From: Arthrobacter zhaoxinii
GTDB taxonomy: Bacteria > Actinomycetota > Actinomycetes > Actinomycetales > Micrococcaceae
Assembly (NCBI RefSeq): GCF_024385505.1
Contig: NZ_JANFLT010000001.1
Span: forward strand, 682,001 to 746,000
Reading direction: 5' to 3'
Length of the DNA stretch: 64,000 bases
The position numbers were made by a program, and so were the translations under genes. Position 1 is the stretch's first letter. Each line of letters begins with the position of its first letter. The notes beneath the pieces are model-generated. The model made no database searches. It was given only the letters and a program-made list of their open reading frames with translations, and was not told where the DNA came from. Positions 35,126 to 42,702 of the stretch are shown here, piece after piece.

Positions 35126-36448
35126 ATGCCAAAGGACGCAAGATACTGGGGGCGTACCCGGAAAAGGACACGGGCTGCTGCCGGCCTTACGCTGGCTCTG
35201 GGCGCAACTCTCCTATCCGGCTGCGGAACCGACGAGGGTGCAGCACCCACATTGACCTGGTACATCAACCCGGATGCCGGCGGCCAGGCAGCACTGGCCG
35301 AGCAGTGCACCGAGGCATCCGGGGGTGCGTACACCATCGAGACGTCCCTGCTGCCCAATGATGCCGCTTCCCAGCGCGAACAGCTGGCCCGGCGACTGGC
35401 TGCGGGGGACAAGAGCATGGACATCATGAGTCTCGACCCGCCCAACGTGCCGGAGTACGCGGAACCCGGGTATCTTGCACCGGTCCCCGACGACGTTGCC
35501 CAGCGCACTACCGAAGGTGTCCTGGAAGGCGCTCTCGAAGGCGCCAAGTGGAAAGACAAAGTGGTGGCTGTCCCGTTCTGGGCCAACACCCAGATCCTTT
35601 GGTACCGCAAGTCCGTGGCTGAAGCGGCCCAGCTGGATATGACCAAGCCCGTGACCTGGGACCAGATAATCGAAGCCGCCGAGAGCCAGGACAAGTACAT
35701 CGGCGTGCAGGGCGCACGCGCCGAGTCCATGACCGTGTGGGTCAACGCCCTGGTGGCGTCGGCCGGCGGCCGGATCGTCGAGAACCCGGACGCTTCCGCG
35801 GATGAAATCCAGCTGGGACTGGACTCCGAGGCCGGGAAGCAGGCCGCCGAGGTGGTCTCCACGATCGGCAAGGAAGGCCTGGGCGGTCCCGGACTGCCTA
35901 CGCAGACGGAAAACACGTCCATGATCCAATTCCAGGGCGACCAGGGTTCATTCATGGTCAACTACCCCTTCGTCTGGCCGGCAACCAATGCCTCGGTCGA
36001 GGAAGGTGCGCTGCCGGAGTCCCTCATCGACGACATCGGCTGGGCCCTCTACCCGGCCATGAACGAGGGCGAGGACACTGCTCCCCCGCTGGGCGGCATC
36101 AACCTGGGCGTGGGATCCAACAGCCAGCACCCCGACCTGGCGTTCGAGGCCATTGAATGCATCGTTTCGCCTGAGAACCAGGCCCAGTACTTCACAACCA
36201 ACGGCAACCCGCCGTCGAACGAAGAGGCCTACAACTCCCCTGGAATCGAGGAGACCTTCCCGATGGCACCCACTATCCGGGACTCGCTCGAGCTGGCCGT
36301 TCCCCGGCCGCAGACCCCGTACTACAACGAAATCTCCACCGGCATCCAGCAGACCTGGACTCCGCCGAGCGAGGTCAACCCCGACACCACCCCGGCCGAG
36401 AGCCAGGAATTCATCCTCGAAGTCCTTAGAGGGGAGAAACTGCTGTGA
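35126..36448 (+). CDS. Sugar ABC transporter substrate-binding lipoprotein (LpqY-like)
   Basis: A 440-residue lipoprotein. The signal peptide ends in LLSGC, so the mature protein is anchored at its Cys. The solute-binding fold begins LTWYINPDAGGQAALAEQC; VVAVPFWANTQILWYRKSV and GGINLGVGSNSQHPDLAFEAIECIVSP fit family 1 extracellular binding proteins and resemble mycobacterial LpqY, which binds trehalose. It is the first gene of a four-gene importer operon. Trehalose or a related disaccharide is the best guess for the ligand. Confidence 0.9.
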   Translation: MPKDARYWGRTRKRTRAAAGLTLALGATLLSGCGTDEGAAPTLTWYINPDAGGQAALAEQCTEASGGAYTIETSLLPNDAASQREQLARRLAAGDKSMDIMSLDPPNVPEYAEPGYLAPVPDDVAQRTTEGVLEGALEGAKWKDKVVAVPFWANTQILWYRKSVAEAAQLDMTKPVTWDQIIEAAESQDKYIGVQGARAESMTVWVNALVASAGGRIVENPDASADEIQLGLDSEAGKQAAEVVSTIGKEGLGGPGLPTQTENTSMIQFQGDQGSFMVNYPFVWPATNASVEEGALPESLIDDIGWALYPAMNEGEDTAPPLGGINLGVGSNSQHPDLAFEAIECIVSPENQAQYFTTNGNPPSNEEAYNSPGIEETFPMAPTIRDSLELAVPRPQTPYYNEISTGIQQTWTPPSEVNPDTTPAESQEFILEVLRGEKLL

Positions 36449-37407
36449 GCACTTCCGTTGAAGCGGTCCGGGAAGCCCCGGCCAAGGCAGCTACATCCAA
36501 ACAGCCCCTCAGCGACCGCGCCAAAGCGGAGCGGCGGCTCGGTTTCTGGCTCGCCGGACCCGCCTTCATCATCATGCTGGCGGTTACCGCGTACCCGATC
36601 CTCCTGGCGCTCTGGGAATCGCTGTTCAAATACCGCCTGACCGCCCCGGCGGACCGGGAGTTCGTGGGGCTGGGCAACTACGCCACCATCCTTTCGGACG
36701 GCCTGTTCTGGCGGGATCTGGGTGTCACGGTACTGATTACGGTCATCACGGTCGTGATTGAGCTGATTCTCGGCTTTGCCCTGGCCCTGGTGATGAACAG
36801 CGCGCTGAAGGCCGTCCGCGGCTGGCTGCGCACCGCGATCCTCGTGCCGTACGGCATCATTACCGTGGTTTCCGCCTTCGCCTGGTTCTATGCCTTCGAC
36901 ATCAACTCCGGGTACATCAACAGCTGGTTCAGCTGGTTGCCGGGCATCGATGCGGACCTGAACTGGTTCGCCGACACCTGGACGGCACTGTCCGTCATCA
37001 TGGCCTCGGAAATCTGGAAGACCACCCCGTTCATCTCCCTGCTGCTGCTCGCGGGACTGGCCCAGGTTCCGGGTGAGTTGACGGAAGCGGCAGAGGTTGA
37101 CGGCGCATCCTGGTGGCAGCGGATGTCCAAGGTGATCATCCCGAACATGAAGGCCGCCATCATGGTGGCGGTGCTGTTCCGGGCCCTGGACGCCTTCCGC
37201 ATCTTCGACAACGTGTACATCATGACCAACGGCGCGTACGGCACCGAGGTGCTTTCGCTGCTGGCCTACCGGACCTCGATTACCCGCCTGGAAATCGGCA
37301 TGGGCTCGGCCGTCTCGGTCCTGCTGTTCATCTGCGTCATCATCATCTGTTTCATCGCCATCAAACTGTTCAAAGTGGACCTTTCCGGCGCACGAGGGGG
37401 TAAATAA
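36445..37407 (+). CDS. Sugar ABC transporter permease (SugA-like)
   Basis: A 320-residue permease of the MalF type starting at GTG 36445 in a GTGA overlap with the binding-protein stop. After a cytoplasmic head of about 30 residues, six helices follow. The EAA loop is EAAEVDGASWWQRMSKVIIPNM, which docks on the ATPase. It pairs with the next permease; their stop and start codons are directly adjacent. Confidence 0.93.
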   Translation: MSTSVEAVREAPAKAATSKQPLSDRAKAERRLGFWLAGPAFIIMLAVTAYPILLALWESLFKYRLTAPADREFVGLGNYATILSDGLFWRDLGVTVLITVITVVIELILGFALALVMNSALKAVRGWLRTAILVPYGIITVVSAFAWFYAFDINSGYINSWFSWLPGIDADLNWFADTWTALSVIMASEIWKTTPFISLLLLAGLAQVPGELTEAAEVDGASWWQRMSKVIIPNMKAAIMVAVLFRALDAFRIFDNVYIMTNGAYGTEVLSLLAYRTSITRLEIGMGSAVSVLLFICVIIICFIAIKLFKVDLSGARGGK

Positions 37408-38250
37408 GTGAAGTCCTCACCTGCCAAACGGCGGACGATTTGGACCATTATTTCGGTTTTGGTCGTCCTGTATGCACTGTTCCCGGTGGCGTCGATTCTC
37501 GCGACCTCGTTCAAGCTGCCCAGCGACCTGACGTCCGGGACCTTCCTCCCGACCAACTGGTCATGGAGCAACTACGAGCAGATCCTGGTCGGCGATGCGC
37601 AGGGACTGTTCCTGAGCAGCCTGCGCAACTCCATCGGCATCTGCCTGATCGCGACCTTCATCGCAGTCATCCTGGCCACCCTGTGCGCCTATGCCATTGC
37701 CCGCTTGGACTTCCCGGGCAAGAAACTGGTGCTGACCACGGCGCTGGGCGTCTCGATCTTCCCGGTGATCTCCATCGTGACCCCGCTGTTCAACCTGTGG
37801 CGCAACATCGGTCTCTATGACACCTGGCCGGGCCTGATCATCCCCTACCTGTCCCTGACGCTGCCGATCTCGATCTGGACCCTGGCGGCATTCTTCCGGC
37901 AGATCCCGTGGGAGCTGGAGCAGGCAGCCCAGGTGGACGGAGCCACCACGTGGCAGGCGTTCCGCAAGGCCATCGTTCCCCTGGCGGCACCCGGTGTCTT
38001 CACCACGGCGATCATCGCGTTCTTCATCGCCTGGAATGACTTCGTGTACGGCATTTCGCTGACCTCCACCGAGGCAGCCCGTCCGGTACCGGCGGCCCTG
38101 GCGTTCTTCACCGGCGCATCGCAGTTCGAGGAGCCCACCGGAGCCATCTCCGCCGCGGCGATCATCGTCACCATTCCCGTAGTTGTCCTGGTGCTGGCGT
38201 TCCAGCGCCAAATCGTCTCCGGCCTAACCCAGGGCGCCGTCAAGGGCTAG
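37408..38250 (+). CDS. Sugar ABC transporter permease (SugB-like)
   Basis: A 280-residue permease of the MalG type. GTG 37408 follows the preceding TAA with no gap. Six helices are expected, and the EAA loop reads EQAAQVDGATTWQAFRKAIVPLA. It forms the channel heterodimer with the SugA-like protein. Confidence 0.93.
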   Translation: MKSSPAKRRTIWTIISVLVVLYALFPVASILATSFKLPSDLTSGTFLPTNWSWSNYEQILVGDAQGLFLSSLRNSIGICLIATFIAVILATLCAYAIARLDFPGKKLVLTTALGVSIFPVISIVTPLFNLWRNIGLYDTWPGLIIPYLSLTLPISIWTLAAFFRQIPWELEQAAQVDGATTWQAFRKAIVPLAAPGVFTTAIIAFFIAWNDFVYGISLTSTEAARPVPAALAFFTGASQFEEPTGAISAAAIIVTIPVVVLVLAFQRQIVSGLTQGAVKG

Positions 38251-38289
38251 TCCCTGACGCACCCGGATTGAAGAAAAGGATCCCTAACC

Positions 38290-39549
38290 ATGGCATCTAT
38301 TACCCTTAACCACCTCGTCAAGAAATACGGCGACGGTTTCCCGGCCGTCAACGATGTCAGCCTGGACATTGCCGACGGAGAGTTCATCATTCTGGTGGGC
38401 CCCTCCGGCTGCGGCAAGTCGACGCTGCTGCGTATGATCGTGGGCCTCGAGGACATTACCTCCGGTGATCTGCTGATCAATGGCGAGCGCGTCAATGACA
38501 AGGCACCCCGCGACCGCAACCTGGCCATGGTGTTCCAGAACTACGCGCTCTACCCGCACCTGACCGTGTACGAAAACATCGCCTTCCCCCTGCGCCTGAA
38601 CAAGGGCAAGTACAACGACGAGCAGGTCCGCAAGCTCGTGACCGACGCAGCAACCACGCTGGAACTGACGGACCACCTGGACCGGAAACCGGCCAACCTC
38701 TCCGGCGGCCAGCGGCAGCGGGTGGCCATGGGCCGGGCCATCGTCCGGCAGGCCGATGCCTTCCTCTTTGATGAGCCGCTCTCCAACCTGGACGCCAAAC
38801 TGCGCGGCCAGATGCGTGCCGAGATTGCGCAGATGCAGCGCCGTCTGGGCACCACCAGCGTTTACGTCACCCACGACCAGACCGAGGCCATGACGCTGGG
38901 AGACCGGGTGGCAGTGCTGAAGAAGGGCATCCTGCAGCAGGTCGCTTCCCCGCGCGAGCTCTACGAGCAGCCCATCAACCTTTTCGTGGCCGGCTTCATC
39001 GGTTCCCCGTCCATGAACTTCCTGCCCGCCACGCTGGAGAACGGAGTGCTGAAGACCGCCGTCGGCGACCTCCGCATTCCCGAGGAAAAGGCAGCGAAGG
39101 CCGCCGGCAAGCAGGTTGTCCTGGTGGGCATCCGTCCCGAGTTCTTCGAGGATGCTTCCTTGGTGGAGGAACACAAGCTGCAGCACGGCTCCACGTTCAC
39201 GGCACCGATCACGCACACGGAGTGGCTGGGCAACGAACAGTACGGCTACATCCACTTCGATCCCACCCCCGAGGTGCGTGAGCTGCTGAACAACCTCGCG
39301 CGGGACATGGATGCCGACGAACTGCGCCCGCAGGTGGTGGTGACGCTCGACGCCGCCAGCCGTATCCGCGGGGGCCGCGACGCCGAACTGTGGCTGGACA
39401 CCCGCAAGGTGCACCTCTTCGACCCGGAGACCGGCGAGAACCTGACCCGCGATGCGGCTGCCGGTGCGGAGCTGACGGAGGAAGCCAACGCCCACCGTGC
39501 CGAGGAGATCGCCGCTGCCCACGAGTCGGTCCCGGCGGCCGCTTCCTAG
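38290..39549 (+). CDS. Sugar ABC transporter ATP-binding protein (SugC/UgpC/MsmK-like)
   Basis: A 419-residue ATPase. Walker A is VGPSGCGKSTLLRMIVGL, signature LSGGQRQRVAMGRAIV, Walker B AFLFDEPLSNLDAKL, H-loop VYVTHDQTEAMTLG. The C-terminal half after about residue 235 is the MalK-type regulatory OB domain. It sits 39 bases after the SugB-like gene with its own ribosome binding site (AAGAAAAGGA). Such ATPases are often shared by several sugar importers. Confidence 0.95.
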   Translation: MASITLNHLVKKYGDGFPAVNDVSLDIADGEFIILVGPSGCGKSTLLRMIVGLEDITSGDLLINGERVNDKAPRDRNLAMVFQNYALYPHLTVYENIAFPLRLNKGKYNDEQVRKLVTDAATTLELTDHLDRKPANLSGGQRQRVAMGRAIVRQADAFLFDEPLSNLDAKLRGQMRAEIAQMQRRLGTTSVYVTHDQTEAMTLGDRVAVLKKGILQQVASPRELYEQPINLFVAGFIGSPSMNFLPATLENGVLKTAVGDLRIPEEKAAKAAGKQVVLVGIRPEFFEDASLVEEHKLQHGSTFTAPITHTEWLGNEQYGYIHFDPTPEVRELLNNLARDMDADELRPQVVVTLDAASRIRGGRDAELWLDTRKVHLFDPETGENLTRDAAAGAELTEEANAHRAEEIAAAHESVPAAAS

Positions 39550-39566
39550 CCGCCCTGTCAGCGACA

Positions 39567-39630
39567 CAGGCGCCCGGCCCGGGCGCCTGACACGAAGGCC
39601 GGAGCGGGGAACCGATCCGGCCTTCGTTCT
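39567..39630 (+). terminator. Two hairpins ending the sugar importer operon
   Basis: Hairpin one has 10-base arms CAGGCGCCCG and CGGGCGCCTG with a 3-base loop (39567-39589). Hairpin two has arms GAAGGCCGG (39594-39602) and CCGGCCTTC (39617-39625), followed by GTTCTT. Together they form a likely terminator after the ATPase gene. Confidence 0.85.
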
Positions 39631-39653
39631 TCCGTGCAGGTAACGTAAGACCG

Positions 39654-40631
39654 GTGCAGGGAACATCACCGGTAATCAAGGCAGTAGCCTCCTGGCTGCT
39701 TGCCCTCATGCTCACGATCGCGGCCGCCGTCGTCGTGATCTATTTTGTGAACGCGAAGACGTACGGCCCCGAGAAGCACGTGGAAAGCTATCTGCAGACA
39801 CTGGCCGACGGCGAGGGCGGGCAGGCGCTCGGTATGCTCAACGCGCAGGTCCCGGAGGCCAATGCGGCACTGCTCGACGGCGACGCACTCCGTGCCTCGG
39901 TCAAGGGGCTGCAGGTGCGCAATGTCGGCGAGGCTGAGGATATCGGCGGGGACCGGGTCGAAGTGGCCCTGGACTACGCCTACGGACAGTCCGAGGGAAC
40001 CACCCGCTTCGTGCTGGAAAACACCGGAAAACGCTGGCTGTTCTTCGACACCTGGGACTTTGTGCCGGCAGCGCTGCCCACCGTGCAGGTGAGTGCTCCG
40101 TCGCTGCGGGAAGCGACCCTCAACGGCGTCCGGGTGACCCTTCCGGAGGGTGCCAATACCTTCGCGGCCTTCCCCGTCTCGCGGGTGGCGGCCTCCTACA
40201 AAAGCCAATACCTGGCCGCGCCGGAGCAGACCACGCTGGTGACGGCCGAAGAGGATCCCCAGCTCGCCCTCGTGCCGGAGGCAACCAAGGAACTCGTCAC
40301 CAAGATCGATACCGGTATCCGCGAATTCCTCGACGGCTGCACGGCTGCCGACCGCCTGGCTCCGCCGGGCTGCCCGTTCTACCACCTCACCAACAACCGC
40401 GTGGAACAGCCCATCCGGTGGAGCATCACGGACTACCCCGAGGTCGAGCTGACGCAGGCAGAGGGACGCTGGGTGCTCAGCCCGCTGAGCGCGACCGCCC
40501 GGGTCACCGCAACCCAGGTTGATCTCTTCAGCGGCGACAAGAGCCCGCTCGTGGCCGAGGAGTCGTTTACCTTCAACGCCTCGCTGCGGGTGGACGGCGA
40601 CGACGTCACGCTGAGCCCGCACGTGCAGTAA
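39654..40631 (+). CDS. Membrane-anchored protein of unknown function
   Basis: A 325-residue protein starting at GTG 39654. One N-terminal membrane helix (AVASWLLALMLTIAAAVVVIYFV) is followed by about 300 residues outside the cytoplasm. The region HVESYLQTLADGEGGQALGML looks like the start of an NTF2/DUF4878-like lumazine-binding fold. Two cysteines (DGCTAADRLAPPGCPFY) could form a disulfide. I do not recognise a named family. Strong terminators flank it on both sides, so it is probably its own transcription unit. Confidence 0.75.
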   Translation: MQGTSPVIKAVASWLLALMLTIAAAVVVIYFVNAKTYGPEKHVESYLQTLADGEGGQALGMLNAQVPEANAALLDGDALRASVKGLQVRNVGEAEDIGGDRVEVALDYAYGQSEGTTRFVLENTGKRWLFFDTWDFVPAALPTVQVSAPSLREATLNGVRVTLPEGANTFAAFPVSRVAASYKSQYLAAPEQTTLVTAEEDPQLALVPEATKELVTKIDTGIREFLDGCTAADRLAPPGCPFYHLTNNRVEQPIRWSITDYPEVELTQAEGRWVLSPLSATARVTATQVDLFSGDKSPLVAEESFTFNASLRVDGDDVTLSPHVQ

Positions 40632-40649
40632 CCGTCCCTTTGAGACGGG

Positions 40650-40689
40650 TTCGGCGGCGGCACGGGGTTTTTCCCGTGCCGCCGCCGAA
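40650..40689. terminator. Very strong hairpin terminator
   Basis: Seventeen-base perfect arms TTCGGCGGCGGCACGGG (40650-40666) and the complementary strand (40673-40689) enclose a short GTTTTT loop. It lies between the convergent unknown membrane protein and NHL-repeat protein genes and can act in both directions. Confidence 0.85.
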
Positions 40690-40746
40690 GTGCGTTAAGG
40701 CGGTTTCGTCAGCGCTTTCCGGCCCTCCCGGAACTGCCCGTTTTGC

Positions 40747-42702
40747 TTAGTCCAGTCCGCGCAGGTCCAGGACCAGCTCGGACTCGCCGCCGGCCTGCAA
40801 CACCACCGGAATGCCCCAGTCCTGCTGGTACATGTGGCACGCCGCGTGGTCCGGGATTTCGCCGCCCGGCTCCCCGTCGCAGGCCGCCGCACGGGCGGTG
40901 ATGTGGAGGACGCCGTCCGTCACCGTGTCGGAAAGGACGAGCTCGCGGGTGAGCCCGGTGGCCGTGCCTCCGCCGGAGACCAGCAGTTCCTCCGGCGAAG
41001 CGGAGATCTTCAGCTGGGTGGGATCGCCCCAACGGTCATCGAGCTTCTGGCCCTTGGGCGCGGCAAAGCGCACGGTGAGGGACATGGGGCCGGATGCGAC
41101 GGCGGTCCGCGGCCGCTGCGTCTGCCGGGCACCTTCGTCCACGGACTGGGCTTCCTTCGGAATCGGCAGCCGGACCAGCTGGTGGCGGTTGGACTCGACC
41201 ACAATCAGCAGCGGTTCGGCAGCGCCCGTGTCCACCAGGACATCCGAGGGCTCGGAAAGCCCGCGGGCCAGGGTGGAGACGGTGCCGGTGACCGGATCGT
41301 AGCGCCGCACGGCGCCGTTGTAGGTGTCCGCAATGGCCACGGAGCCGTCCGGCAGCACTGCGACGCCCAGCGGGTGCTGCAGCCGGGCTTCCGACGCGTC
41401 GCCGTCGCGGAAACCGAAGTCAAAGAGGCCGGTGCCGACGGCGGTGTCCACCTGGACGCTTCCGGTGCCGTCCAGGACCAGCCGGCGCAGGGCGGATGTT
41501 TCGGAATCGGCGACCCAGAGGTTGCCGTCGCCGTCTTCGGCCAGCCCGGAGGACTGGGCGAACCATGCGGCGGAGGCTTCGCCGTCGAGCAGCCCTTCCA
41601 GGCCCGTGCCGGCGAGGACCGACACGGAGCCGGTGACCGGATCGAAGCCGAAGATCTGATGCGTGCCGGCCATGGCAATGACCAGCCGCTGCAGCTTCGA
41701 GGACCAGACCAGGTCCCACGGGGAGGACAGCGAAACGTTCAGCGGATCGGCACCGGGCAGGTCCGAGGAATCGGAGGGGACGCCATCCCCCGCGCTTTCA
41801 CCGGAACCGGCGGATGCCGCGCCTGCCTTGGTCTGGTTCCCGGCATCCAGCAGCCGCTGCACGCCGTTGCCGGCGATGGTCCGCACGGCACCCGTGGCAA
41901 GGTTCACGGAGCGCAGACGGTGGTTGACCGTGTCCGCCACGACGACGTCGTACCCGGCTTTTTCAGCCACGTCGGCCGGCAGCAGTGCCACGCCCTGGGG
42001 CTCGTTGAAGCGGGCGGTGTCGGCATTCCCGTCCTGCCAGCCCTTGACGCCGTCACCGATGGTCCGGCGCACGCCGGCCAGGTCCGCGTCGAGCTCCACG
42101 AGGCGGTGGTGGCCGGTATCGGCCACCAGGAAGGTGCCGCCCGGCAGGGCCGTCACCTTGCCCGGGAAGCGGAGGTCCCCGGCACTGGGTTCTGCGGGCA
42201 CATAGGGGCCGTCGCCGCGGTGCAGTGTCCCCTTGGCCTCGTGTTCCTCCACCAGCTCGGCCACAAGCGATTCCAGGCCTGCTGCGTGCCCTTCGCCGGA
42301 CAGGTGCGCCACGATGTACCCCTCGGGGTCCAGGACCACCAGGGTGGGCCAGGCCCGGGCGGTGTAGGCCTGCCAGGTCAGCAGCTCCGGGTCGTCCAGG
42401 ACGGGATGGTGGATTTCGTAGCGTTCGACGGCGGCGGCGAGGGCCACCGGGTCCGCTTCGTGCTCGAACTTGGGGGAATGGACTCCCACAGTGACCAGCA
42501 CGTCCGAGTATTTCTCTTCCAGGGGCCGGAGCTCGTCCAGCACGTGCAGGCAGTTGATGCAGCAGAAGGTCCAGAAATCGAGCAACACGATCTTGCCGCG
42601 GAGATCCTCCAGGTTCAGCTGCCGGCCGCCGGTGTTCAGCCAGTTGCGGCCCTCAAGCTCCGAGGCCCGCACCCGGTATCCGGCGCGCACGGTTTCAGTC
42701 AT
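40747..42702 (-). CDS. Thioredoxin-like/NHL-repeat protein (NHLRC2-like)
   Basis: A 651-residue protein. The N-terminal thioredoxin-like domain (about 25-155) carries the unusual CCINC motif in LLDFWTFCCINCLHVLDEL and ends AWPTLVVLDPEGYIVAH. From about 175 there is an NHL-type beta-propeller with blades such as FPGKVTALPGGTFLVADTGHHRLVEL and FNEPQGVALLP. This is the domain order of animal NHLRC2 and its bacterial relatives. The C-terminal beta domain has GELVLSDTVTDGVLHI-type strands and a Cys near TARAAACDGE. No signal peptide is visible. Its ATG overlaps the CtaG stop by one base. Confidence 0.9.
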   Translation of the reverse strand: MTETVRAGYRVRASELEGRNWLNTGGRQLNLEDLRGKIVLLDFWTFCCINCLHVLDELRPLEEKYSDVLVTVGVHSPKFEHEADPVALAAAVERYEIHHPVLDDPELLTWQAYTARAWPTLVVLDPEGYIVAHLSGEGHAAGLESLVAELVEEHEAKGTLHRGDGPYVPAEPSAGDLRFPGKVTALPGGTFLVADTGHHRLVELDADLAGVRRTIGDGVKGWQDGNADTARFNEPQGVALLPADVAEKAGYDVVVADTVNHRLRSVNLATGAVRTIAGNGVQRLLDAGNQTKAGAASAGSGESAGDGVPSDSSDLPGADPLNVSLSSPWDLVWSSKLQRLVIAMAGTHQIFGFDPVTGSVSVLAGTGLEGLLDGEASAAWFAQSSGLAEDGDGNLWVADSETSALRRLVLDGTGSVQVDTAVGTGLFDFGFRDGDASEARLQHPLGVAVLPDGSVAIADTYNGAVRRYDPVTGTVSTLARGLSEPSDVLVDTGAAEPLLIVVESNRHQLVRLPIPKEAQSVDEGARQTQRPRTAVASGPMSLTVRFAAPKGQKLDDRWGDPTQLKISASPEELLVSGGGTATGLTRELVLSDTVTDGVLHITARAAACDGEPGGEIPDHAACHMYQQDWGIPVVLQAGGESELVLDLRGLD

